A stretch of DNA of 64,000 nt from Begonia masoniana (GCA_022432975.1 CM039502.1:4888375-4952374), one strand, 5' to 3'. Positions 46,945 through 60,371 are shown, numbered from the stretch's first letter. The notes: generated by a model from the letters alone, not told the origin. A program made the numbers and translations.

Positions 46945-47850
46945 ATTTGTGTTGTGCAAAGACCAATAACGTGTGAAGCCCAATAACTTGTGAAGCCCAT
47001 GTATCCATCCATTTGTCATTTAAGTCATTTTTGTATAATAGAATAAAAAGCTCTGGGAAGTTAAAAAAAACAGAGAGCAAAAACTGAGAGAAAACAGAGA
47101 GAGCTAGGGACAATCGGTTTAGCGATTTTTAGCTCTCAGTTTCTCGGTTTCATAGACGACGGCGACGACGAAGAGGGAGGCGAACCTTGGATCCGGTGGT
47201 GGTGATCATCTTGATTGCTAGAGGCAGGAAGACCTCTAGGGCTCGAGCCAGGTTGAGTTCGAGCATCCGGTTAGGTTTCGTGTTTCTCATCTATATTGTT
47301 CTTCTGTGTTTATTGTACAATAGTCAAATTATAGTGTACGAATTCCTCCTGTGGAATTCAACGTGGATGTAGCCGGATTTATCAGTGAGCCACGATAAAA
47401 ACATTTGTGTTGGCTGTGTGTGTGATTTCCGATTTTTCGTTGTCTAGCTTAAGAAATAAGGAAACGAGGAACTGAAAAAGAAAGTAAAATTTACAACAGT
47501 GGTATCAGAGCCGTGTCGGTTCATGAAACAATAATTATAGCTCCTGCATTTCTTGATTTCGATATTTTAAGTTGTTTTTCTTTTTCTTGAGATTAAGTAT
47601 TCTACAGTCTTGCATATGATTTTTAATATTGGTTCCTGTTGAGTCTGTGGTTTAATTCATAGGTTGATTGGTTGATTGCATTTTTATGTTCCGATTAACT
47701 AACAGTGATTTAGTTTAATTGTTTGTTACTGTGCCATCCTTTTAGTTGTTAGGTTCCCTGCACTTAGGGTTAGTGACAAAAATAGTTAAGCTATTTTTGT
47801 TGTTTTTAACTCTGGGCTTTCGTTTTTCTATTCAATTTGTTTTTGGTGAG

Positions 47851-50800
47851 ATGATGTCTTCAACAAGACTTGAAATCTCGGTTTACGACGGAAAGGTCGA
47901 CTTTGGTGTGTGGAAAAAAAAGATCTTTGCACTTCTTTCACAAAACAAAGTCGTTATTGCTCTAGAGAAAGACCAAGATAAATGGTCTGATGAGCAGAAA
48001 AAAAGAAAGGAGGAGATAGACGAAGAGGCGTACAACCTCTTGATTCTAAACCTCTCGAACAATGTCCTGAGAAAGGTTAATGGAGCCGATACTCCACTAG
48101 AGATTTAGGGTAAGCTTGAATCCATTTATTCGATTCAAACTGCCTCAAATCTCGCATTCTTTAAAGGCTCGTTATTCTCCTGGAAAATGGACACTGGTAA
48201 GTCTATAGATGAAAATTTAGATGAATTCCTAAAATGGACTCTTAGACTAAAAGGTACTGATCAGGCATTAGATAAAACTACTAAGTCTATGATTCTATTA
48301 AATTCTATCTCTGAGTCTTACCAAGTAGTCAAAGACACTTACCAGTATGCAAGTGTCGTTCTTAGTGTAGATCTAATTTCTAATGGATTAAAAACCAGAG
48401 AATTAAAACTACTGAAACAAAAGAGATCTGGTTCGAATCTCTTTGTGAAGAATAGACCCGAACAAAGTAATAATAATGTCACAAATAGGTTCAAAAAGAA
48501 GAATAAAGGGAATAAGACTAAAAATAAAAATGTTGGCAAGGGTAAGAATGAGTCTAGGAAGTGTTTCCACTGTGGCAAGGTTGGTCACTTGAAAAAGAAT
48601 TGCTTCGATTGGATTAAGAAGAATAAATCGGAGAATAATGAATCAAATCTTGCTTGTAAGAATAATCAGAATGACCCCTTTGAGGTGTATAATGTCACTG
48701 ATTTAAAGTGCTCTGATACTTGGGTGCTTGACTCCGGGTGTAGCTTTCACATGAGTCCTCATAAGGACTGGTTTTTCGATTTCTAGGAAATTATGAATGA
48801 AACAGTGTTCATGGCAAATGACAACACTTGTGATGTTGTTGGTATAGGCAGTATCATTCTGGACTTGGATTCTGGAAAAAAAATCAAGTTGACTAAGGTG
48901 AGGTATATACATGGACTTAAGAGAAATTTGATTTATCTAGGAGCCTTAGATGATTTGGGATGTGAGAGTAGGATTAGCAATGAGAGTATGCAATTCGTCA
49001 AGAATGAGAAAATTGTTCTGACTAGTAAGAAAGTTGGCGGTTTATATATTCTTGATGGCTCATGTAAGTCTAGTACTTTGAATACAATGTCAGTTGATCC
49101 TAGTCTTGCTGTTACTGAAAAATGGCATCTGAGATTAGGACATATGAGTCAAGGGGGACTTGACTCATTTAGCAAACAAGAGATGTTTGGAAATGACAAA
49201 ATCTGTGCTTTGAGCTTCTGTGAACCTTGTGTTCGAGGGAAGCAACATAGGTTAAGTTTCAAGTCTGCTTTGCATTTATCCAAAACCAAACTTAACTATG
49301 TCCATGCCGATTTGTGGGGTCCGGAGAAATGTGACACACATTAGGGGTGGGCAGGACCGGACCGTGGACCGAGAACCGGACCGGACCATCGGTTTCAGTC
49401 CGGGTTCGGTCCATAGGAAATGGACCGCGGTCCGGTCTTCGGTCCTAGTCCTCTGGACCGAGATCCTTCGGTCCAGTCCGCGGTCCAGTCCCTTAAATCC
49501 CGAAGAACCGGGGACCAGACCGCGGACCGAATTTTATGAGCTTGAGGCTTCCCCCCAGCCTCGATTCCGAACTTGCTCTGCTCTGCTGCGAAATTGCGAA
49601 TCCCTAATGGCGAAGTGCGAAGCGAACGGCGAAGTGCGATCAAGAACCTACATCTCTCACTGCACAAAACAATTTGAAAAAATCCACAGAACCTCCATTT
49701 CCCAGCAGAGCTGGTGCAGGTCTTTCAGTACCTCTATTACCACTTTCTTTCAGGAAGAGAGAAAAAACTTGATCAAACAAGGAATGAGCTTTAGCAGTGT
49801 TATTACGAAACGAAATCAGGGCAGGCAGATCAAGAAAGGCCATTTCCCCGAAATATGTTGGAAGATTTACCTCATTTTTCTAGGTTTTGGGATTTCGCTC
49901 TTGCTGTAGAAACCCACCAACAGAGAGAGTCAGTCGAGATGGGGAAGCAGACAAAGCAGACAAATTATTTTCAAATTTTTTCTGTTAAAAATATAAAATA
50001 AAAATAGCATCGGGAGGAACCGGGACCGAACCGGGACCGGACCGGGATTTCAGGTGCGGTCCAGGTTCGGTCTCGGTCCCGCACCGGACCGGTCCAGGTT
50101 CCGAGATAAAAATCCCGAACCTATTCGGGCCAGTTCGGTCCGGGCTCGGGACCGGACCGAACCGGCCCGTGCCCACCCCTAACACACATGGAGGCAACAA
50201 ATATTTCATATCCATTGTTGATGACTTTTCTAGGAGAGTCTGAGTGTTTCTTCTGAAAACCAAGGATGAAGCTTTCCTTAGGTTTAAGGATTGGAGGGTT
50301 TTAGAAGAAAATCAGTTAGGTACCAAGCTAAAGGCCCTTAGAACTGATAAAGGACTAGAGTTCTGTAATTCAGAATTCGATGAATATTGTAAGGCTTCTG
50401 GTATCCTAAGGTATAAAACTGTTCGTAATACCCCTCAGCAAAATGGTGTTGCTGAGAGGATGAACAGGACCTTGTTGGAAAAAGTCAGATGTCTTCTCTT
50501 CGCTTTTGGGTTGCCTAAGCCCTTCTGGGGGGAAGCCTTATTTACTGCTGCTTATCTCGTCATTAGGAGTCCTCATAGATCTCTAAAGATGAAGTGTCCT
50601 ATGGAAGTGTGTAGTAATAGGAAGCCTAGTTTAGAACACCTTAGAATATTTGGATGTTCTGCTTATGCTCATAATAAAGAGGGTAAGTTGTACCCTAAGT
50701 CTCTTAAGTGTGTCTTCTTAGGTTATAAACAGCAGCATGGTAGTAATGGCTATAAGTTATGGGACAATGAGTCAGAGGGATTAAGACCATTGTGAGTAGA

Positions 50801-52728
50801 GATGTCATATTTGATAAGAACTCTTTCCCTTGTAAGACTCCTACTAACTCTAGTGAAGAGTCTAGTGAGACCACTCAAGTGCATCAGAATATGCAGTTTG
50901 AGATGGAGTCTATGGGTGGCTCAGATGAGCCTGTTATAGGAGTTGAGGATCAAGAAGAAGATCAAACTGGAGATCAAGCTGAAAAAGATTCTCCAGTTGA
51001 GGCTGAGCAGTTGACCAGATCGGTTCATGAAGATCTGTCTAACTATAAGCTCACCCGTGATAGAAGTAGGAGAGAGGTTATTCCTAACCGTAGGTTCTCT
51101 TATGCTGAACTCGTATATGCAGCTCTTGTTGCTTCTTTGGAAGTCAGACAAAGTGAACCAAACAGCTATCAAGAAGCGATTAGTTCAAGAAGAGATTAGT
51201 TCTACTGAATCTGACAAATGGCTGGGTGCCATGAAGGAGAGATGAATTCCTTAGATGTCAACAAGACTTGGGAGCTGATTAAGAAATCTGTTAATCAAAA
51301 ATTGATTGAGTGCAGGTGATTGTACAAGCTCAAAGAAAGAATTTTACCTAGCGACCCACCTAGGTTTAAGGCTAGGTTAGTAGCAAAAGGTTATATCCAG
51401 AGAGAAGGAATAGATTATAATGAGATATTCTCTCTTGTAATCAAGTTCAAAACAATTAAAGTTATGTTATCCTTAGTTGCGTACTTGGATTTGAAACTTG
51501 AGCAATTAGATGTTAAAACTGTGTTTCTACATGATGAGTTAGATGAGAGGATCCTGATGTGGCAGCCTGAAGGATTTGTGGATAAGAGATTTCATGATCA
51601 TGTTTGCTTGCTGAAAAAGTCATTGTATAGCTTAAAACAATCACCTCGACAGTGGTATAAAATGTTTGATACTTTCATTGTGAGCATTAGTTTCTCAAGA
51701 AGCCAATATGATGCTTGTTTCTATTTCTCTTCTATTGATGACAACCCGGTCTATATTATGCTATATGTCGATGATATGTTATTGGTTAGCAACTCAATGT
51801 CAAAGATTAACAGATTAAAGCAAGACTTAAGTTCTGAATTTGATATGAAGGACTTAGGGAGTGCTAAGAGAATATTGGGTATGGTCATTGAGAGAGATAG
51901 GAAAAATAGGTTTCTAAAAGTTCATCAAAAATCTTATTTGGAAAAACTGGTTCAAAGGTATGGTAATGCTAATGGAAAATATGTCTAGATGTCTTTAGCT
52001 GGTCATTTCAACCTTAATAAGAGTCAGTGTCCTAAGTCTAAGTCTGACATCATTAAGATGGAGAATATTCTTTACTCTAATGTGATAGAATCAGTCATGT
52101 ATGCTATGATCAGTACTAGGCCAGATTTGTCATTTGCTATATCTTTATTGAGTAGGTTTATGTCAAATTCTGGGTATGATCATTGGGTAGCCTTGAAGTG
52201 GGTTGTAACATACATAAATAGTACAATAAATGTTGGTTTGTGCTATGGTAATAGAAATGCTGCATTTGATTTTGTAGGATTTGTAGATGCTGATTTTGCA
52301 GGTAACAGGGATGAGGGGAACTCAACTACAGCTTACAGTTTCACGTTGGGAAGGAATTGTATTGTGTGGAAGTCACAATTACAACCCATGGTAGCGTTGT
52401 CCACTACAGAAGCGGAGTATATAGCGATTGCAGATGCTATGAAGGAAGCTGTGTGGTTGCAAGGTCTACTAAAGGAAGCTAAGTTGCTAAACTCTATTTC
52501 TGTTATTTATTGTGATAATCAGAGTGCGATACATCTTAGTAGGAATCCTGTATATCATGAAAGAACTAAACATATTAATGTTAGATATCATTTTATTAGA
52601 GATTTGATTTCTACTAATGTTGTGAATTTGTTGAAGGTACCCAGAGAGGACAATTCTGCAGACACGGGCACAAAGATTATTTCAAATACCAAGTTCAAGC
52701 ATTGCTTGAATTTGTTATTTGTTAACTG
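47851..52728 (+). pseudogene. gag-pol of Copia-2, interrupted
   Basis: gag begins MMSSTRLEISVYDGKVDFGV. Knuckle CFHCGKVGHLKKNC, protease WVLDSGCSFHMS, integrase WHLRLGHMS...C..C, then the DDE core split by the insertion (DDFSRR, RTDKGLEFC, QQNGVAERMN), RT with LYVDDMLLV, RNase H ALSTTEAEYIAIADAMKEAV and CDNQSAIHL. Breaks: stops at 48106 (TAG for an expected Trp) and 48784, a stop near 50241 (TGA for Trp), a frameshift near 50780, breaks at 51199 and 51317, and a stop at 51986. Not functional. Confidence 0.9.
49334..50189. mobile_element. Non-autonomous hAT-type element inside Copia-2 integrase, 49342-50181
   Basis: 8-bp duplication ACACACAT (49334-49341 and 50182-50189). Terminal inverted repeats TAGGGGTGGGCA. 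Both ends are packed with GGACCG/CGGTCC words (subterminal repeats), as hAT transposases need. The 840-bp interior encodes no transposase. The 8-bp duplication and end sequence are hAT hallmarks. Confidence 0.9.
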
Positions 52729-53645
52729 ACCTTCATCGGTCCGAGCTACGAAGCAGTTGTAGGAGTTCGTGCACTATGTGTTAGCAGGTGGATTGGACTT
52801 CAAGGTGGAGATTGTTGTGTGAAGCCCAATAACGTGTGAAGCCTAATAACTTGTGACGCCCATGTATCCATCCATTTGTCATTTAAGTCATTTTTGTATA
52901 ATAGAATAAAAAGCTCTGGGAAGTTAAAAAAAAAACAGAGAGCAAAAATTGAGAGAAAACAGAGAAAGCTAGGGCAATCGGTTTAGCAGTTTTTAGCTCT
53001 CAGTTTCTCGGTTTCACAGATGACGGCGACGAAAGAGAGAGGCGAACCTTGGATCCGGTGGTGGCGATCATCTTGATTGCTAGAGGCAGGAAGACCTCTA
53101 TGGCTTGAGCCAGATTGAGTTCGAGCATCCGATTAGGTTTCGTGTTTCTCATCTATATTGTTATTCTGTGTTTATTGTACAATCGTCAAATTATAGTGCA
53201 TGAGTTTCTCCTGTGGAGCTCAACGTGGATGTAGCCGGATTTATCGGTGAACCACGGTAAAAACATTTGTGTTGGTTGTGTGTGTGATTTTCGATTTTTC
53301 GTTGTCTGGCTTAAAAAATAAGGAAACAAGGAACTGAAAAAGAACGTAAAATTTACAACAATTTGCTTATATGGTTTAGAAAGCATGTTTAGTTCGTGAA
53401 CAGAGTCTAACATAAAATTGACACGAAAACTATGAAGTTTATTGAATACACACCGTATGATTACTCCTATAACATCACAAACATAGATCAACCGAAATCT
53501 ATCTAAATTCTCTCTCTTTCTCACTCTCTCTCTCTCTACCATTTCCAACAATCTTCTATTTATAGACAAATCAATGTCTTTACAATTGATTGTCTTTTGT
53601 TATTTCCTCCAATTGACTAAAACTAAATTCAAACTTTTGAACTTT

Positions 53646-56181
53646 TCACATGATAAGTGCTGCGTTGAGAAGTTGGTTCCAAGTATCAGGCAAACCAGGA
53701 AGACACCAATGGCTACAGTCCTTACCATGATCACCGCCATAAGCAGAAGGATGAGCATCCTTTCTCAACTGCGATAGGGTCGTAATGTCGAGCAGATACA
53801 CAGGCTTTTTAATCGTACTTAGCACTCTATATACAACTTCTACAGCCGGGGGGTCGCCTCCCGGGTAAGTTGATCCCGACAATGGTGAAATTTCTCCATA
53901 GCAATTCTTCTTTGGTTGGTTCCATTCCCTTCCCCTGATTCACAACAACCAGAAAACCACAAGTCATTTTTGTGTTCACTCAAAAAGATGCATAAATAAC
54001 TTTTAAGGCCAAAAAACCGCTTCTACCAAACAGGGTTATCATCGGGATCAAGACCCGAACTAGTTCTCCCAACGTTAACTCACAACAAAAGACGATAATT
54101 CACGTGCCGTGCCAGAATTGAAGCGCCAAAAAGATTGAACTATTTAGTTTTGAAAATTTGAAGAAAGATACTAACTCATAATGGGTTGGTGAAATCCCCT
54201 GGAAGAAAACTTTGGTCTTTGTAGAGTCCACATAGAGGTCAACCCATCTTGCCCATGTAGTCATACCCTTGTAAAATGCAGTCAAACGATCCATGTCCTT
54301 GTACAGTTTGGTTCCTTCCTGCATATAATCCCACCTGCAAAGCAACAATCTTTAGCAAAATGTAAACAACTAATCAAATTAGTCAGATTAGGTTAATCAT
54401 ACGGCTGAGATCGTCCGGTGTGAGTCCACCAGTGCCAAGAGTTGAAGATGAGGACGTCCATATCTCTCCATGTTTTGCCTCCTTCAATGGAGTCCAGCTT
54501 TAGCACCCTACCAACATTCTCCCTTGAAATGTCAACAAGAAAGGTGGTGTGGTATAACAGCAAAGTTACACCATAATCCTGCATCCAAACAACCCCTTTA
54601 TCAATTATTCCCCATTTCACTGCTTATCCATGATTACAACCTCTCTACATTAAATGAATATTCCTCCCACACAACCAACATAACTATCAATATCATATAT
54701 TATAATTAAAAACTTGAAATTATATCGAAAATAAACAAGAAAAGGAGGTTAATAGTGATGATCGCCGACAGATACGAGCACCGCAAGGCTGGCGGTCTGC
54801 TAATCACAGCCTGTCGGCGGTGGTGATAATGGCTCACCGTGTTTTAAGATTCCACGTGGCAGTGTGTTGTAATTTGCATACCAACTCTAACAATTTGAAT
54901 GCGTGCATAAACAGGTCGGATGTGGTGCGGTGCACTTAACCTCTAAATATTAGAAAATAAAAACAATTTCTTTAATTTTAAAATTAAAATATAAATAATA
55001 TTAATAATTTATAATTTCATTGTTCTATTAATGGTCGTAAAATTAAAAGTACGCAATCTGGCCCAGTGAATTAAAATTCATGTGATATATTTAATACAAT
55101 TGAATATTCTTGGAATAAAAAACATTAATTAATTATATTTCTTTTTTTTTATTTTCATAATATTTTTTTTATATTATATTTTAATATTAATAGATGACAA
55201 CTACACTGATTACATTAATTAATATAATTAATTTAATAAATTACAAATAATTAAAATAAATCATTAATTTTACGAATCAATATTTAAAACCTCGTAATCA
55301 TGCAGAATTAGACACAAAATTTATCTTTATTCTTGTTATAAATATTAAAATTATGGGGCCGAAGATGAAGAACTTACACGCAAAAAGAGACAAAATCATT
55401 CTAAAAAGTGGACATAACATTGAAAACCTAAAAAAAGTAAAAGAAAAAGTAAACTAATAATGTTTTTAGTAAGAGTTTAATGGATAATTTAGTATTATTT
55501 TATAAAAAATAAGTTGGTTTAATTTCATAATAATTAAATTAATAAGTAATTAAGTATTAGAAAGATGAACTAACCTTGAAAACCACAGAAGAGAGTGATT
55601 CAGTCCTCACAAGACTGGTATTAGCCTTCCCTACCGACGCATGAATCCATACAAGACAACGATTCCCACATATTCAAACTCAGTGAGTCGCCCACAAACA
55701 TTATCTTCTTCCCTCTCCACCGATTCAGAAACTCCACCCCATCAAATCTGCAATTTATTCAACAAGAAGCTCCTGTATGGTTAGATTTTAAGTGTCATTA
55801 ACTTAATTTATTTATTTATCCAAAAATAAACTAAAATACGGAGAGCAAATGAGCAGAAATGAAGAGCTTTTGCCTGGGTAACTGGCAGGAGTCGGGAAAC
55901 CAGGTGTACTTGAGGTACTGCGTATCAGGTCTTCCATATTTTTGGCAGTCAAACTCTGAATCTATGAAGGGACAGCTTGAATAATCGTACAGAGGAAGGG
56001 AAGAATCGAAAACCCATTTTCCTTTGAACAAGTTGCACCCACTTTCTTGCTTTTTCCCTCTTATGCTTCTGCCGCTGCTTCTACCGCCTTTGTTATGATG
56101 CCCCCGAGCTTGTGCTTGTCGCAGTAAAATGGCGGAAAGTTGAAGAAACAGACACAGGAGAGTTTGGAAACGAAAACCCAT
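53646..56181 (-). pseudogene. TBL38-like: Trichome-birefringence-like (TBL) polysaccharide O-acetyltransferase with a frameshift
   Basis: Golgi enzyme family that O-acetylates wall polysaccharides. Exons (complement): 55874-56181, 55575-55747, 54403-54578, 54176-54334, 53646-53934. Residues 1-25 form a signal anchor. GCNLFKGKWVFDSSLPLYDY and CPFID..FDCQKYGRPD are the PMR5 N-terminal domain. Exon 2 holds [11 protein letters not shown] (catalytic GDS Ser), and exon 5 [15 protein letters not shown] (the DxxH pair). Exon 2 is 173 bases where phase requires 172. An extra base at about 55647-55648 (CC on the plus strand) puts a stop soon after WESLSCM, while the next frame continues [17 protein letters not shown]. 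Intron 1 uses a GC donor (AG|GCAAAA). All other borders are GT-AG. TATAAAAA at 56257-56264 could be its TATA box. Apart from the one base the gene looks intact, so a sequence error is possible. Confidence 0.88.
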
Positions 56182-56381
56182 CTCGGAATCTGGGCCCCGT
56201 CTCGGTGTTCAAGAGTTGGAGGAACTGTGGAGGAAAGCTGTCTTTGAAAGGTCCAGTTTTTATACAGGAGGGAAGAGAGAGAGACACATGACAGAGACAG
56301 TGAAGAGAGAGAGAACACATGAATAGTGAATACTGAATTTTTTTTTTTTTTTTGTATGGGAAAAACCATAATCTTTTTCAA

Positions 56382-59341
56382 AATTGTTCTTGAAAAACTA
56401 AATTCAATGTCACCAAAATGCTAATTTTTTATCGAAATATTTGATTTTCATGATAATAAATTCATTCGTGCATGAACTTTCTATCGCTAAATCACATATT
56501 TCTATCCTTATGTAAACTAATATTCTTGTGTTAACTAACTGGAATAATTAAATGATTATTCTAGAATAATTACATCGCCAACTCATATAATTACTCAAAA
56601 ACTCGAAATATTCTCATTTATTACATAATTATGTCAAATATTTTTAGAAATAAATAAAAAATAAGAGAAAAATTATGATCCAAAAACTTAAACTTGAATG
56701 AATGTAGATGAAGATTTGATAATAATGTGGTCCAAATTAACTCTATAAAGGAGATAGGATAGTGGGGAGAGCTCCAAACTTCAACCATGCAAACGAAAGG
56801 TATGTGAAATGATAAAATCCAAGAGGGTCATCTTCACTAAATTAAATAATCACATAATTTAGTTTTGTTTGTTTTGGATGACTTCCCCAATTCGTTTTAA
56901 TTCGTCAAACTCATTTTGTTTTGAGCAAACAAGTGGAAATTTGTTATCTCCAAGGAACAATGAACAATGAACAATGATACAAGAAAATGCTAAATCAACT
57001 ATTTTCGATCCTTATTAAATTTACTTATCTAAGCGACGTACTGTTTTATATCTATGTGATGTTGTGTTTTTGTTGCAGTTTTGCCAATTTGTAAAAAAAA
57101 AGGGGGTGTGATGTGTTTCATGATGTGTCGCGTTCAAATTAGTATCCAACTTTATCTTGTTTATTTAATGTATTTTTTATTTTTTTCGTCTAACTTTATA
57201 CCTTACTAGTTATTATATGTGATAATTAGCCGTCACTTTTAATAATGAAAAATCATGTCATTGCTTCTTTTCGCCTAATCCATCTCTTCTAATCAATTGT
57301 CACCCAACGTTATTATTGTTTGAACAAGAGTAATTTTAAGAGCAAGCAACATAATTACATCCTTACATCAATATTTATTAAAATCTCGTTCTATGATATC
57401 TCATTCTGTGAAGTCAATGATGATCTGACATTCTATTGATTATGAAGGTTCAACCCTTATTAGTGTGGGTTCACGATCTCACATCGTTTGATAGGTAAAA
57501 AGTGAATAGTTTATAAACAGAGTTCTCCACACTATTTAGTACAATACATTTTGCTCTAATCTCAACACCAAGTTCGTGCAAAATTCGTTTTAAAACGAAT
57601 AATATTATAATAAGAATACTGGGGACTCCGTACATCCTCTTTGTTTTTCTTCAATTTTTCTCTTCAAATACGAGAACTCTCACCCATACAAGATACCAAA
57701 GCCATAGCACATACACAATCTATTTAAAATACTTAATTGTTGTGGTTTCAATATTTAAAATAAAAATGCACAATAATTTGTAGATGAGGTTTCAATATTT
57801 AAAATAAAAATGCACAATAATTTGTAGATGATGAGTCAAGAATGCACGCTAGTTGGCTAAAAAATAGACCCACGTTATAAAGACAATATATTTAAAGGAA
57901 AAATTGAAAATACTAGTCTCGGAGAAATGACTTTTTGGAGCATACAATGTAGAAATCTCTCGTGGCAAAAGGACATTTCAAAGAGTCCAACCAGAGAAAG
58001 AAGCAGTGTATTATTGCTCACTGCATCTTGTCTGAGCCACTACACTTAGTTATTTATTGTTTTTTGTCATTTATTTGATTTTATAATTTTTTTTCCTTTA
58101 TTTTTTATTTTTTATTTTGGCTTTTTCAATAACTAAAGTCAATCTTTAGGCACAAAATCATGGAAAAAAAGGAGAATAAATAGATAAAATAATTCAACAC
58201 GCGCATTATTTATTTATATATTGGAGTTGTTTAAATTCTCAAAGTTTGGGATTGAACGCAATAATATTTTTTGTTTTATGTCGTGTTTTCTGCTTTTTCT
58301 TCTACTTTTCCTTTGATATCTCGTCCTTTTTTACAACAAGAAACAAAGCCATGTTTTTGCTTTTGAAAACAGTTTTCTCCATTGATTTTTGAAAACATAA
58401 AAACGAAATATTGCTTAAACGTTATTATTAGCAGACTAATTATTTATATATTATAACGGAGAATTAGGTCTATAATAAATCACTTCGAGTACATTAATAT
58501 ATTATTATTATTATATATAATATTTTTAAATAAAGGTTAGTGGTCCAAGAAGCAATTTTTTCTCTTTTACCTAAAAAACAAATGAGAAACCACTTCTCAA
58601 AATTGACATGTCATTTATTTTCATGCAGACGGCTCTAGAAAAGAACACATTTAATTACTGCTTTAAATAAATGATTGCTCTTCAAAAATGTATTAACTTT
58701 TATTAATTACTTTCAGAAGTAAATTCAGTTTTTTTACTTATATAATATTTTATAAAATGACCCTTTATTTTATTCTACCTTTAATTAAATATTATAACTC
58801 TTGCCATCATTTTATTATTTTCATGATCATTGCGGTGATGACAATTTGGTTCGTCATGATGCAGCCTACTTTCCCACCGTATTCTCCAGAGATGATTAAT
58901 CTCTTAAACCCATATTTATATATTAATTGTGAAAAATAAAAAATATAATTTAAAATTAAAATTAGATATTAAATTCAACTAAGCTATCTTATCTCATCTT
59001 ATCTTAATAAAAACGTTCATTATTTTATTCCTTGTCAAAGTAGAACTTTGATTCTTTGTTTCACTTCTGGAATACATTATGATTGAGATTCTTTCTAACA
59101 TGACTTTGTATTAATTAACTTTTCTATGTTTGTTTATGACAATTTGACAACAAAATGGTGTAATATTAGAATAAGTATGGTAAGAAAGAAAACTCAATAA
59201 AAAAATTGCAATCGAGATTCCAACATATTGCAGTGTTTTGATTCGTCGCCTTTTTACTCTAATTTGTTTTAAAAAACCCAAAACATTTTAAATTATTTGT
59301 CGATACGAAAATATCAAAAAAATATTTGAAATTATTTAAAA
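56382..59341. other. Long AT-rich intergenic stretch
   Basis: No gene recognised. It holds a decayed LTR-like segment near 57440-57620 (see 44870) and a 44-bp tandem pair at 57744-57831. Confidence 0.45.
57744..57831. repeat. 44-bp tandem duplication
   Basis: Two copies of a unit beginning GGTTTCAATATTTAAAATAA and ending GTAGATGA, essentially identical. Confidence 0.9.
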
Positions 59342-59526
59342 AATAATGTTATGTTAACTTCTCTTAAAATATTTATTGATGTGTCGAACAATGATTGGTA
59401 CAATAAAATGCATTTAATGTAATAAATTATAGATAATTAAGTTATTACTTTAATTATATTAATCATTGTTCGATACGTCAACAAATATTTAAGAGAATAG
59501 AATAACATAGTGAACGTAACATTATT
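59342..59526. mobile_element. MITE family M, copy C
   Basis: Ends AATAATGTTATGTTAACTTC and, inverted, AATAATGTTACGTTCACTAT. Inner inverted segments contain TCGAACAATGATT. About 185 bp. See copies A and B. Confidence 0.7.
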
Positions 59527-60371
59527 TTTATTTTAATATAAGACTTTGAAACGGTGTGAGTTGTATAAGACTTTGAAACTGTGTCAGTCTGCATCGACTA
59601 GACAACTTAACGGTAAATGACTAGATTTCTTAGAAGTCAATCCACTCCATGAATTGCTACATGATTAGCTAATAACTCCATAATGGTCTCCAACCAATGC
59701 TTTAAGTGGTAGGCCACATGTTTCACTTCTCATCATAATCTATTCCCACTTGAAGACTTCCCCGATCATTTTTATTCAATTTCTCTGAAATTAAATTCCA
59801 AAATTAATAATCTTGAAATTAGATTTTTTTTTTTTTTTTAAGAAAGTCACAATTAACATATATTTTTGTTAAAACAAAACAATGAAATAATGCTTCAAAA
59901 TAAAATATTGGACTTGTACGGCCGAGAAAATAAATCTTATATCAACACCATTTTTTTAAAAATAGGTAATCAAACCTATAATAAATATAATAAGAAGTGG
60001 TTTTTTAATTGAATACGCAAATAGAAGAACTAATCAATAACATGACTGATTGATTATATTCACTCAATTATATAGATTCTCAACCATTCCTTGCAATTTA
60101 GCCTTCATTTGAAATTTCCATTATTTCTCTAAGTCTATCAGAAGGCATGCTTGATCATGACCATATATATGTATTTCTATTTAGGTGGGGCTGAAAGGAA
60201 ATACAATACATATATACGATGGTAGGTGGAATTGAAATTTGAAAGGGCCCCCCACCCTACAAGGGAACTGAGTGGAATTGGGTGAGTCAGTAAGGTGGTA
60301 TACAGTTGGAACATGGGCCTATATTGGAATGGTGGAGGCCCACTTCACCAACTTTTATTTTAATTAACATT
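59527..60371. other. Intergenic, no gene seen
   Basis: AT-rich with a T-run near 59826-59839. Nothing coding. Confidence 0.4.

Larger units (their letters stand above)
46950..53360 (+). mobile_element. Ty1/Copia LTR retrotransposon (Copia-2), with nested insertion
   Basis: TSD ATTTG at 46945-46949 and 53361-53365. LTRs are 46950-47498 (549 bp) and 52813-53360 (548 bp), nearly identical, beginning TGTTGTG and ending TTTACAACA. The primer-binding site TGGTATCAGAGC is at 47500-47511 and a purine-rich tract AAGGTGGAGAT lies just before the 3' LTR. The internal region carries gag, protease, integrase, RT and RNase H in Copia order, broken by a hAT-type element at 49342-50181. Few LTR differences suggest a younger insertion than Copia-1. 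Confidence 0.95.

Noticed and set aside
49395..49909. Frames inside the hAT-type element
   Set aside because: They overlap GGACCG repeats on both strands and show no transposase motif. Kept only as possible captured sequence.
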